Below, one piece after another: positions 1-5,553 of a DNA stretch of 8,668 nucleotides. The number at the start of each line of letters is the position of its first letter. Position 1 is the first letter of the stretch. The notes under the pieces were generated by a model that searched no databases, had not been told where the DNA came from, and saw only the letters and a program-made list of their open reading frames with translations. Source of the stretch: Acidobacteriota bacterium (GTDB taxonomy: Bacteria; Acidobacteriota; Terriglobia; Terriglobales; SCQP01); the NCBI GenBank assembly GCA_021823305.1, contig JAKAOE010000006.1, forward strand, positions 4,058-12,725, read 5' to 3'. The position numbers were made by a program, and so were the translations under genes.

Positions 1-426
1 GCCTGCGCCGCGCTCGACCGCCTCATTCTCGTCTGCGGCCGCTACGAAGGCGTGGACGAACGTGTGGCCCGGCACTGGGTGGATGAGGAGATCGCGATCG
101 GCGATTTCGTCCTCTCCGGCGGCGAGCTCGCCGCCGCGGTCGTGCTCGACGCCGTCGCCCGGCTCGTGCCCGGCGTCCTCGGCCACGAGCAGTCGGCGGT
201 CAACGAGTCGTTTTCCTCGCCGCTCATGCTCGATTGCCCGCACTACACCCGCCCGCTCGAGTTCGAGGGCCACGCCGTTCCCGAGGTTCTCCGCGGCGGC
301 GACCACGCCGCCATCGCCCGCTGGCGCCGCGGCCAGGCGCTGCGCAAGACCCGCCGCCTGCGTCCCGACTTGTTCGCGCGCCTCGAACTCTCGCCCGAGG
401 AGCGCGCGCTAGCCCAGGAGGATTGA
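1..426 (+). CDS. trmD: tRNA (guanine-N1-)-methyltransferase TrmD, C-terminal part (5' end outside window)
   Basis: The frame is open from base 1 and ends at TGA 424-426, giving 141 residues of the C-terminal part of TrmD; the N-terminal portion lies before the window. TrmD transfers a methyl group from SAM to N1 of G37 in tRNAs with G at position 36, which prevents +1 frameshifting. Visible family signatures are the trefoil-knot SAM-binding stretch [15 protein letters not shown] near the left edge, [13 protein letters not shown], the ARLVPGVLG segment with the conserved catalytic-region Arg (codon 160-162), CPHYTRP, and the C-terminal [17 protein letters not shown]. The interdomain loop usually reads DSF and contains the general-base Asp (Asp169 in E. 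coli and H. influenzae). Here it reads NESF, with Glu at codon 205-207. The downstream gene starts 3 bp after the stop and its Shine-Dalgarno lies inside trmD, so the two are probably cotranscribed. Confidence 0.97.
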   Translation, partial: ACAALDRLILVCGRYEGVDERVARHWVDEEIAIGDFVLSGGELAAAVVLDAVARLVPGVLGHEQSAVNESFSSPLMLDCPHYTRPLEFEGHAVPEVLRGGDHAAIARWRRGQALRKTRRLRPDLFARLELSPEERALAQED

Positions 427-429
427 TCC

Positions 430-984
430 ATGCCTTCCGACTACGCCGATGCCGCGCTGTTGCTGATGGACGTCCAAGCCGGCATCGTGGACCGCCTGCC
501 CGACCCGGCCGCCTATCTCGCCGCCGCCGCCGAGACCCTCGCCGCCGCGCGCGCCGCCGCGGTGCCCGTCCTGCACGTCGTCGTCGGCTTCCGCCCCGGC
601 TTCCCCGAGGTCAGCCCGCGCAACCAAGCCTTCCGCAACCTCAAGCAGGCGGCGCCGTCGTTCACCGAGCCGCGCCCGTCGCTGCCGCCCGCCGCGGGTG
701 AAGTGGTGGTGGTCAAGCGCCGCGTCAGCGCGTTCGCCGGCAGCGACCTCGAGGTGGTGCTGCGCGCCCGCGAGATCCGCCACCTGGTGCTGGCCGGCAT
801 CGCCACCAGTGGCGTCGTGCTCTCCACTCTGCGCGAGGCCGCGGACAAGGATTTTCAGCTCACCGTGCTGTCCGACCTGTGCGCCGACTTCGATCCCGAA
901 GTCCACGCCGTGCTCATGAACAAGCTTTTCCCCCGCCAGGCCGAGGTGCTTTCCCGCGCCGCCTGGCTCCAGCGCCTGTCCTAG
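430..984 (+). CDS. Isochorismatase-like (cysteine hydrolase fold) protein, probably lacking the nucleophilic Cys
   Basis: This 184-residue protein has the isochorismatase/nicotinamidase Rossmann-like fold. The start ATG 430 is supported by AGGAGG at 416-421, 8 nt upstream and inside the trmD end. Family catalytic triads are Asp-Lys-Cys. The Asp is seen in LLLMDVQ (D14) and the Lys in VVVKRRVSAF (K96, codon 715-717). The third motif, usually G-I-A-T-x-x-C-V-x-S-T, reads GIATSGVVLSTLREA, so Val129 (codon 814-816) sits where the Cys is expected. C151 lies in another segment (LSDLCAD) and is not an obvious replacement. The protein therefore belongs to the fold, but hydrolase activity is doubtful; a binding role or unusual chemistry is possible. 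I do not assign a substrate. It is cotranscribed with trmD by position, and its TAG stop shares a CTAG palindrome with the stop of the converging gene. Confidence 0.85.
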   Translation: MPSDYADAALLLMDVQAGIVDRLPDPAAYLAAAAETLAAARAAAVPVLHVVVGFRPGFPEVSPRNQAFRNLKQAAPSFTEPRPSLPPAAGEVVVVKRRVSAFAGSDLEVVLRAREIRHLVLAGIATSGVVLSTLREAADKDFQLTVLSDLCADFDPEVHAVLMNKLFPRQAEVLSRAAWLQRLS

Positions 985-1517
985 CCCGGTCCCCAGGTCA
1001 TCTGCACCGTCACCGGGATCTGGTTCCGGATCGGCATCATCAGCAGCTCCGGCGGCGTGATCTTGAAGTCGGTCAGCGTGGCTGGGATTGTGCCGCTCAG
1101 CGTAAGGTCCGGCCCCTTGGCGGCCACCTGGAACGGCACTTGGTTGTAATGCACGTCCTGGCCGGCGAACTGCACCTCCAGGTTGGCCTTCAACGTGCCC
1201 GAATGCAGCGCCGACTGCGGCACCGTCACCCGCACCACCACCATCGGGTACTGCGCGCCGCGGGTCACTTGCAGCATGTGCAGGTCGCGGTTGGTGTCGC
1301 CCGACTGGAACGAATTCACCGGCGCTGCCACCAGGAAGTTGCACGTCCCCGCCTGGCAGACGCCCTTGCCGCGTGCGGCGTGGCTCACGCCCTCGGCATG
1401 GTGCAGCGGATGCACCACATGGTAGATCAGCGTCGAGCGCAACAATTGCCAGCTTCCCGCCTGCGCCAGTGCCGGCGCCGCCAGCGCCAGCACCGCGACA
1501 CCCAGCCACTTCCTCAT
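981..1517 (-). CDS. YceI-like periplasmic protein
   Basis: This encodes a 178-residue exported protein. Residues 1-20 form a signal peptide (basic MRK, a hydrophobic Leu/Ala core, and an AQA-G cleavage site). The body resembles the YceI lipocalin-like beta-barrel family, whose members bind polyisoprenoid or amphiphilic ligands in the periplasm. Supporting features are the STLIYHVVHPLHH strand near residues 28-40, VNSFQSGDTNRDLHM at about 67-81 (the family's S-x-x-S-G-x-x-x-R-D pattern), the QYPMVVVRV strand, and a closing segment SGTIPATLTDFKITPPELL. Two cysteines, C54 and C59, could form a disulfide. It is shorter than many YceI proteins, and a searched family assignment could differ. The start ATG 1515-1517 is set by AAGGAG (complement of 1525-1530) 7 nt upstream, right before the signal peptide. 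It overlaps the stop of the upstream gene as ATGA, implying translational coupling. Confidence 0.8.
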   Translation of the reverse strand: MRKWLGVAVLALAAPALAQAGSWQLLRSTLIYHVVHPLHHAEGVSHAARGKGVCQAGTCNFLVAAPVNSFQSGDTNRDLHMLQVTRGAQYPMVVVRVTVPQSALHSGTLKANLEVQFAGQDVHYNQVPFQVAAKGPDLTLSGTIPATLTDFKITPPELLMMPIRNQIPVTVQMTWGPG

Positions 1518-1530
1518 GGCCGCGCTCCTT
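1514..1530 (-). promoter_or_regulatory. ATGA start/stop overlap with internal Shine-Dalgarno
   Basis: The TGA stop of the membrane-fusion gene (1514-1516) overlaps the ATG of the YceI-like gene (1515-1517). The AAGGAG ribosome-binding site (complement of 1525-1530) lies inside the upstream reading frame, 7 nt from the start. This arrangement decides the start of the YceI-like gene and argues that the pair is translated from one message. Confidence 0.85.
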
Positions 1531-2416
1531 CCACCGGAGCGACCGGCTTCCGGCGCCCGAACAAATGCAAGGCGGCGTGCAAGGAATGGGACGCCGCGTG
1601 TCCCACCGGACCGGAGTGGACCGTCACCGACAACAGCGCGATGGTATAGGCCGCCAGCGTGATGATCGCCACCTCGCCGTGCAGCCGCGCGATTCCGTGC
1701 ACGCGCTCGCCCTTGCTGCGCTGCGAGTACGCCATCGCACCCAAGATCGGCGTCAGGATCATGCCCGGCATATGAATCCACGCCATCGCCTCGTGCAGCC
1801 GGATGGGCCCCTTCTTCTTGACGCCCTTGATCTTGGGTGCCGCGATCGCATAGTAGGCGGTGGCGCCGTACAGCGCCGCGGTGGTGGTTCCCAAAATGGC
1901 GTGCAGCTCACGCTTTCCGGTATGGCTCGCGCGCCCGCCCGCGAACCCGCCCGAGACCACTGTAGCCACCAGCGGAATCATGGTGATCAGCCCCAGGTCC
2001 TGGTGGATGTGCAGCATGTGGGAGCGCCGGTTGAGCAGCGCCTGTTCTTTGGCGTTGCCCTGGGTTTCCGAGGACGGAAAGCCGAGGCTGGCGAGCGACA
2101 GCAACGGTGTCAGCGCGGCATCGAGCTCGTGCTCGGCGCCCGCGGTGAGCGTCACCTGCCGGCTGCGGCTGGTGAAGCCGGGCGCGCTGAACGTCACCAT
2201 ATAGCGTCCGGCCGCGAGCCCGGGCAGGGAATAGTCGCCGGCGTCGTCGCAGCGTGCCCGCTGCGCCATGCCGGTGGCCACGCTGGTCGCCTCCACCTGG
2301 GCGTTGGCGATCGCCGCCCCGGAGGATTCCGCCACTTTGCCGTGCAATGTCGCGGCCTGTCCCCACGCCAGTCCGGCCGCCAACGCCGCCACGCACGCGA
2401 TTTTCCCGATGTCCAT
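1514..2416 (-). CDS. Exported carboxypeptidase-regulatory-like (PEG-fold) domain fused to histidine-rich four-helix membrane region
   Basis: This is a 300-residue protein. Residues 1-20 look like a Sec signal peptide ending AWGQ-A. Residues about 23-103 match the carboxypeptidase D regulatory-like fold: LHGKVAESSGAAIANAQVEA, a DDAGDYSLPGLAAGRYMVTF turn-and-strand block, and APGF. After a linker come four hydrophobic segments at about 139-160, 171-193, 209-230 and 245-267. Histidines cluster at their borders (H133, H136, H138, H165, H172, H208, H215, H240, H246), with a further His-rich tail (H267-H284). Helix-end histidines of this sort recall di-heme cytochrome b561-type proteins, but I do not recognise the exact family. 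The YceI-like gene follows in a 4-bp ATGA overlap. In E. coli, yceI is preceded by the cytochrome b561 homologue yceJ, which supports a redox or envelope role by analogy. The start is ATG 2414-2416, with only a weak GGGGA upstream. Confidence 0.75.
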   Translation of the reverse strand: MDIGKIACVAALAAGLAWGQAATLHGKVAESSGAAIANAQVEATSVATGMAQRARCDDAGDYSLPGLAAGRYMVTFSAPGFTSRSRQVTLTAGAEHELDAALTPLLSLASLGFPSSETQGNAKEQALLNRRSHMLHIHQDLGLITMIPLVATVVSGGFAGGRASHTGKRELHAILGTTTAALYGATAYYAIAAPKIKGVKKKGPIRLHEAMAWIHMPGMILTPILGAMAYSQRSKGERVHGIARLHGEVAIITLAAYTIALLSVTVHSGPVGHAASHSLHAALHLFGRRKPVAPVEGARP

Positions 2417-2438
2417 GCGATACGTCCCCAGCCTACGC

Positions 2439-2454
2439 TACCCTAAACCCCATG
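2439..2454 (+). promoter_or_regulatory. Candidate leaderless start of kdsB (TAnnnT 7 nt before ATG)
   Basis: No purine-rich Shine-Dalgarno is seen before the kdsB ATG (2452-2454). A TACCCT hexamer (2439-2444) fits the loose TAnnnT -10 pattern and lies 7 nt from the ATG, where transcription would begin at or next to the A of the start codon. The divergent gap is only 35 bp, so any -35 element would overlap the neighbouring coding region. The assignment is weak because the hexamer matches TATAAT at only three positions. Confidence 0.3.
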
Positions 2455-3183
2455 CGCCCTACGCCCAACATCGTCGGCGTCATACCCGCCCGGATGGGCG
2501 CCACCCGCCTGCCCGGCAAGCCGCTGCGCTCCATCGCCGGCGTACCGATGATCCAGAGGGTCTACCAAGGCGCCGCCGGATGCGCCCTGCTGCGGTCGGT
2601 GGTGGTGGCGACCGACGGCGAAGAAATCGCAAGCTTTTGTCGCAGCGCCGCGATTCCGGTGCATATGACGTCGGCCGGGCACGCTTCGGGTACAGACCGC
2701 GTGTGGCAGGTGGTACGCGAGCTGGACGCCGATGCCGCGGTCAACATTCAGGGCGATGAGCCGATGGTCCAGCCCGAAATGCTGACGGCGTTGGTCGAAG
2801 CCCTGTTCTCCGCGCCCGATATTGAAGTTGCCTCGCTCTACACGCCGGTGTCCGCTGAAGAGGCGCAGCCGGCGAGCGCCTGCAAGGTGGTGGTCGAAGC
2901 CAACGGCCGCGCCCTGTATTTTTCCCGCGCCGTCATCCCCTATCCGCGCGAGGCGGCGCCGCAGTATCTCAAGCACCTCGGCTACTACGCCTACTCCCGC
3001 GCCGCGCTCGAGGCCTTCCACGCCTGGCCGCCGTCGCCGCTGGAGCTGGCCGAGCGCCTGGAGCAACTCCGCTTTCTCGACCACGGCGTCCGCATCGCCA
3101 TGGCGTCCACGCCGTTCAACACCATCGGCATCGACACGCCCGAGGATCTGGCCCAGGCCGAGGCCTGGTTCGCCGCGCATTGA
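2452..3183 (+). CDS. kdsB: 3-deoxy-manno-octulosonate cytidylyltransferase KdsB
   Basis: This encodes 243 residues, close to the usual KdsB length of about 250. The enzyme activates Kdo with CTP to give CMP-Kdo in the cytoplasm for LPS inner-core assembly, so its presence implies a Gram-negative outer membrane. The N-terminal nucleotide-binding signature is VIPARMGATRLPGKPL (residues 9-25). It is followed by VVATDGEEI (51-59), HASGTDRVW (77-85), the metal/CTP-binding NIQGDEP (98-104, with D102), SRAVIPYPR (158-166), KHLGYYAYSR (174-183), ELAERLEQLRFL (198-209) and a C-terminal GIDTPEDL (226-233). ATG 2452 is chosen because it starts just ahead of the first strand, giving MRPTPNIVGVIPAR; the frame is open further upstream but that part has no family resemblance. 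There is no Shine-Dalgarno, and the gene is divergent from the exported fusion gene. rplS follows 83 bp downstream on the same strand. Confidence 0.96.
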   Translation: MRPTPNIVGVIPARMGATRLPGKPLRSIAGVPMIQRVYQGAAGCALLRSVVVATDGEEIASFCRSAAIPVHMTSAGHASGTDRVWQVVRELDADAAVNIQGDEPMVQPEMLTALVEALFSAPDIEVASLYTPVSAEEAQPASACKVVVEANGRALYFSRAVIPYPREAAPQYLKHLGYYAYSRAALEAFHAWPPSPLELAERLEQLRFLDHGVRIAMASTPFNTIGIDTPEDLAQAEAWFAAH

Positions 3184-3215
3184 GAGGCCCGGCGCCGGCG
3201 GGCAGGTGCGGCGTC

Positions 3216-3224
3216 TGCTAAACT
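3216..3224 (+). promoter_or_regulatory. Candidate extended -10 promoter for rplS
   Basis: TGCTAAACT fits the extended -10 form TGnTAtAaT (hexamer TAAACT at 3219-3224). It lies in the 83-bp gap between kdsB and rplS, about 40 bp before the rplS ATG. No convincing -35 is seen at the expected distance. It would let rplS be transcribed independently of kdsB. Confidence 0.4.
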
Positions 3225-3266
3225 GTTGATCTATTCGCGACGGCAACTTGGCCGCGGAGTGTTCCC

Positions 3267-3647
3267 ATGAGTCTGAAGCCCGCCATCCAGAAATTTGCCG
3301 GCCAACAGGCCGGCGCGCCCCTGCCCGCCTTCCATCCCGGCGACACCATCCGCGTCCACGTCAAGATTCGCGAGGGCGACAAGGAGCGGGTGCAGGCTTT
3401 TGAAGGCGTCTGCATCGCCCGCAACGAACGCGGCGCCCGCCGTTCCTTCACCGTCCGCAAGATCTCGTTTGGCCACGGCGTGGAGCGTATCTTCCCGGTG
3501 AACGCGCGCGTGATCGACCGGGTCGAGCTGGTCCGCAGCGGCCGCGTGCGCCGCGCCAAGCTGTATTACCTGCGCGGGCTGCGCGGCAAAGCCGCCCGCA
3601 TCCGCGAGACCGAGACCGCCGCCCGCAAGGCCCCGGCCCAATCCTGA
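3267..3647 (+). CDS. rplS: 50S ribosomal protein bL19
   Basis: This encodes 126 residues, typical for bL19, the large-subunit protein near the interface with the 30S subunit. The family landmarks are in order: [20 protein letters not shown] (about 22-41), [15 protein letters not shown] (about 42-56), [19 protein letters not shown] (about 60-78) and the basic [20 protein letters not shown] (about 93-112). The C-terminal tail is Ala/Lys/Glu-rich. ATG 3267 is supported by GGAG at 3256-3259 with 7 nt spacing. In many bacteria rplS directly follows trmD; here kdsB precedes it and trmD is about 2.8 kb away. The usual partner rnhB still follows. Confidence 0.98.
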   Translation: MSLKPAIQKFAGQQAGAPLPAFHPGDTIRVHVKIREGDKERVQAFEGVCIARNERGARRSFTVRKISFGHGVERIFPVNARVIDRVELVRSGRVRRAKLYYLRGLRGKAARIRETETAARKAPAQS

Positions 3648-3656
3648 AGCCGGCGC

Positions 3657-3669
3657 GGAGGCCGCCACG
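3657..3669 (+). promoter_or_regulatory. Candidate Shine-Dalgarno plus ACG start for rnhB
   Basis: GGAG at 3657-3660 is followed after 6 nt by ACG (3667-3669) in the rnhB frame. Reading from this ACG gives residues TRCDATYEREAWARG ahead of the conserved VAGVDEAGRG, which looks like a normal RNase HII N-terminus. No ATG, GTG or TTG occurs in this frame between the preceding stop (3511-3513) and the GTG at 3721. ACG is a very rare start; a point change from ATG or a base error would look the same. Confidence 0.45.
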
Positions 3670-3720
3670 CGCTGCGACGCCACCTACGAGCGCGAAGCTT
3701 GGGCGCGGGGCAGGGCCTGC

Positions 3721-4323
3721 GTGGCCGGCGTGGACGAAGCGGGGCGCGGGTCGCTGTTCGGGCCGGTGGTGGCGGCCGCAGTGGTGCTCCACCCCGAGGA
3801 CCGCATCCGCGGCCTCAATGATTCCAAGCTGCTCGATACGCCCACGCGCGAGCGCCTCGACCGCGAGATCCGGGCCCGCGCCCTGGCCTGGGCGGTGGCC
3901 GCCGAGGACGCCGCCGCCATCGACGCGGTGAACATTCTGCAGGCCTCGCGCCGCGCCATGCTGGCCGCCGTCATCGCCCTGGCGCGGCGCCCGGATTGCC
4001 TGCTGGTGGACGCGGTGGCGCTTGATTGGCCGGGCGAGCAGCGCGCCCTGATCCACGGTGACGCCCGCTCCATCTCCATCGCCGCCGCCTCGATCCTGGC
4101 CAAGGTCCATCGCGATGCACTGATGCGCGCCTGGGATCCGGTCTTTCCCGCCTATCGCCTGGCGGGCAACAAGGGCTACTCCTCGCCCGAGCATCTCGCC
4201 GCCTTGCGACGCCACGGCCCGTCTCCGCTGCATCGCCGCAGCTACGCCCCGGTGGCCGCAGCCGCGCCCGGCGCCGCGTGCCAGCTCGCGTTCGATCAGC
4301 TGCCCGGTGGGACCGCGAAGTAA
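3721..4323 (+). CDS. rnhB: Ribonuclease HII
   Basis: RNase HII cuts the RNA strand of RNA-DNA hybrids and starts ribonucleotide excision repair. The coordinates give the first conventional start, GTG 3721 (200 residues), but homology clearly continues upstream in frame (see the 3657-3669 entry), so the true protein is probably about 218 residues. Numbering from GTG, the catalytic carboxylates are D5 and E6 in VAGVDEAGRG, D97 in LLVDAVAL and D114 in HGDARSIS. AAASILAKVHRD (121-132) and NKGYSSPEHL with Tyr153 (150-159) are also in place. A GTG start would fall inside the first beta strand, which is why it is unlikely. The gene follows rplS closely, the common order. Its last 28 bp overlap the 3' end of the VWA gene on the other strand. 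Confidence 0.95.
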   Translation: MAGVDEAGRGSLFGPVVAAAVVLHPEDRIRGLNDSKLLDTPTRERLDREIRARALAWAVAAEDAAAIDAVNILQASRRAMLAAVIALARRPDCLLVDAVALDWPGEQRALIHGDARSISIAAASILAKVHRDALMRAWDPVFPAYRLAGNKGYSSPEHLAALRRHGPSPLHRRSYAPVAAAAPGAACQLAFDQLPGGTAK

Positions 4324-5366
4324 CCGCTGCGCGCCCGCACTTTCGCGTGCGGGTGCAGCTTCCTGGCCGTGCCGGTCAACTCGATCTGCACCCGCCGGAA
4401 CTTGCCGTTGAAGGTCTGCCGGTCGGAGCGGTAGCCCAGGGTGTACTGGCTGCGCAGCTCCTGCTCGATGCTCGCGAACGCCTTCTGCAGGTTGCGGCCG
4501 GCGTTGAAGGTCCGGCCGCCGGTTTCGCGCGCGATCTGCCGCAACTGGCCCGGTCCCGGTCCGATGCCGCCGAGGCCGTAGCCGCCGAAATGGCGGTCGT
4601 AGGCGATCACCGCGAACACCACGGTGTTGCTGTCCAGCGCCGCGCGCAGCGCGTCCTGCTGGGTGTAGCTGCTGCCTTGTTCACCGCCGTCGGTGACCAC
4701 GATGATCGCCTTGCGCCCGACCTGGTGCGCCAGCTCCTCATGGCAGGCGAGGTAGATCGCGTCCCAAAGGTGGGTCGCGCCCTGCGGGCCCTGGCTGGGG
4801 AACGGCCCCGGGTTGAGGATGCCGATGCTGCCGGCGTCGGTGCCGCCGATATGGGCGTGATTGACGGCGCGGCTGAGCTCCGCCGGCGAGGAGGTCAGGT
4901 CCTGCAGCAGCGTGGTGTTGATGTCGAAGCCGACCACGAAGGCCAGGTCCTTGGGCGTGATCACCTGGCGGAAGAACTCGTCGCTCAGCGCCTGCTCCTC
5001 ACCCAGCACGCCTGCCTGGCTGGGGCTGGTGTCGAGCAGCAGGCCCAGCGTCAGCGGCAACTGGTCCTCCACCGAGAAGAAACGGATGCGCTGCAGCCGT
5101 CCGTCCTCCAGCACACGGAAGTCGTTCTCCCCCAAACGGGAGAGGAAGGCGTTGTGCCTGCCTTCCACGCTGAACACCATGTTCACCAGGTTGGCGTTGG
5201 CGACGATCGTCGGAATTTGCGGCGTCGCCCGCCCGCGCGCCGCCGGCGCGGCGGCGCCGCGTCCCGGCGTGATCGGCGCGATGCGCGCCCCCGGCAGCTC
5301 CTGCGCCGCCGCGGCGGCGAGCAGCGCGGCGCAGAGCGGAAGGCAGAGGATGGCGGACTTCGTCAT
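4296..5366 (-). CDS. Secreted VWFA-domain protein (VWFA-related family)
   Basis: This encodes 356 residues. A signal peptide covers about 1-21 (MTKSAILCLPL, then an Ala-rich run ending AAAAQ), followed by a Pro/Ala/Gly-rich linker. Residues about 57-104 carry the pre-domain typical of this family, with VNMVFSVEGRHNAFLSRL and DFRVLEDGRLQRIRFFSVE. The von Willebrand factor A domain follows, with the MIDAS metal-binding residues D112-x-S114-x-S116 (LLLDTSPSQ), T198 (GATHLWDAIY) and D226 (VVTDGGEQGS). The C-terminus has the usual EQELRSQYTLGYRSD and a closing ARSGYFAVP. Such proteins are numerous in Acidobacteriota; they are presumed to bind proteins or metal in the envelope, and no partner can be named here. 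ATG 5364-5366 is chosen because it precedes the signal peptide; the frame is open upstream to 5522 without sensible sequence. The nearest Shine-Dalgarno, AGGAG, is rather far at 13 nt. Confidence 0.9.
   Translation of the reverse strand: MTKSAILCLPLCAALLAAAAAQELPGARIAPITPGRGAAAPAARGRATPQIPTIVANANLVNMVFSVEGRHNAFLSRLGENDFRVLEDGRLQRIRFFSVEDQLPLTLGLLLDTSPSQAGVLGEEQALSDEFFRQVITPKDLAFVVGFDINTTLLQDLTSSPAELSRAVNHAHIGGTDAGSIGILNPGPFPSQGPQGATHLWDAIYLACHEELAHQVGRKAIIVVTDGGEQGSSYTQQDALRAALDSNTVVFAVIAYDRHFGGYGLGGIGPGPGQLRQIARETGGRTFNAGRNLQKAFASIEQELRSQYTLGYRSDRQTFNGKFRRVQIELTGTARKLHPHAKVRARSGYFAVPPGS
4331..4356 (+). other. Hairpin just after rnhB stop, inside VWA 3' coding region
   Basis: GCGCCCGCAC (4331-4340) pairs with GTGCGGGTGC (4347-4356) across a 6-nt loop; the stem is 10 bp with one G-T pair. 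It begins 7 bp after the rnhB stop. There is no T-run behind it, so it is at best a weak or Rho-assisted end. It may be incidental in GC-rich coding sequence. Confidence 0.3.
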
Positions 5367-5380
5367 GGGCGGCGCGAGGC

Positions 5381-5433
5381 TCCTATCGTCTATAGGACGT
5401 CGCTCCCGCGGCGTGGGTTGCGGCGCGGGAGCG
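5381..5433. repeat. Two inverted repeats upstream of the VWA gene
   Basis: TCCTAT (5381-5386) and ATAGGA (5392-5397) are 6-bp arms around 5 nt. CGCTCCCGCG (5401-5410) and CGCGGGAGCG (5424-5433) are perfect 10-bp arms around 13 nt. Both lie 15-67 bp upstream of the VWA start codon. On the minus strand the first repeat contains TATAGA (complement of 5389-5394), a possible -10 without a clear -35. They could be operator sites or leader hairpins. Confidence 0.4.
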
Positions 5434-5443
5434 CGCGCGGCGC

Positions 5444-5457
5444 CGGACGCGCGTCCG
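5444..5457. promoter_or_regulatory. 14-bp perfect palindrome upstream of the small-gene promoter
   Basis: CGGACGCGCGTCCG is its own reverse complement. It ends 14 bp before the -35 box at 5472, a position suited to a dimeric activator or other regulator in the divergent region between the VWA gene and the lysine-rich gene. The GC-rich background makes chance occurrence possible. Confidence 0.35.
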
Positions 5458-5471
5458 TCCCCATTTTTCGC

Positions 5472-5500
5472 TTGACACCCGCGCGCGCAAATTCTATACA
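5472..5500 (+). promoter_or_regulatory. Sigma70-type promoter of the lysine-rich small gene
   Basis: A consensus -35 TTGACA (5472-5477) is separated by exactly 17 bp from TATACA (5495-5500), which matches TATAAT at 5 of 6 positions. Transcription would begin near 5507, leaving a leader of about 50 nt before the ATG at 5558. This is the best promoter match in the window and stands out against the GC-rich surroundings. Confidence 0.85.
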
Positions 5501-5510
5501 TGCACTTATC

Positions 5511-5553
5511 CTGCGCGGGCACGCTCGCGCAGATTCTGTTCGATTGGAGAATC
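5511..5553 (+). promoter_or_regulatory. Structured 5' leader with hairpin near the Shine-Dalgarno
   Basis: Two inverted repeats fill the leader. CTGCGCG (5511-5517) pairs with CGCGCAG (5526-5532) over an 8-nt loop. GATTCT (5532-5537) pairs with AGAATC (5548-5553) over a 10-nt loop. The second right arm overlaps the GGAG ribosome-binding site (5546-5549). The second stem is weak, so occlusion of the site would be partial or temperature-dependent. Confidence 0.4.

Noticed and set aside
409..1509. A 366-codon minus-strand open frame over the isochorismatase-like gene
   Set aside because: It is Gly/Ala/Arg-rich with no motif and overlaps two genes with clear homology; it is a shadow frame.
1373..2446. 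A 357-codon plus-strand open frame opposite the membrane fusion gene
   Set aside because: It has no signal or domain and is Arg/Gln/Gly-rich. The opposite strand shows a signal peptide, a PEG-fold domain and membrane helices, which is far better support.
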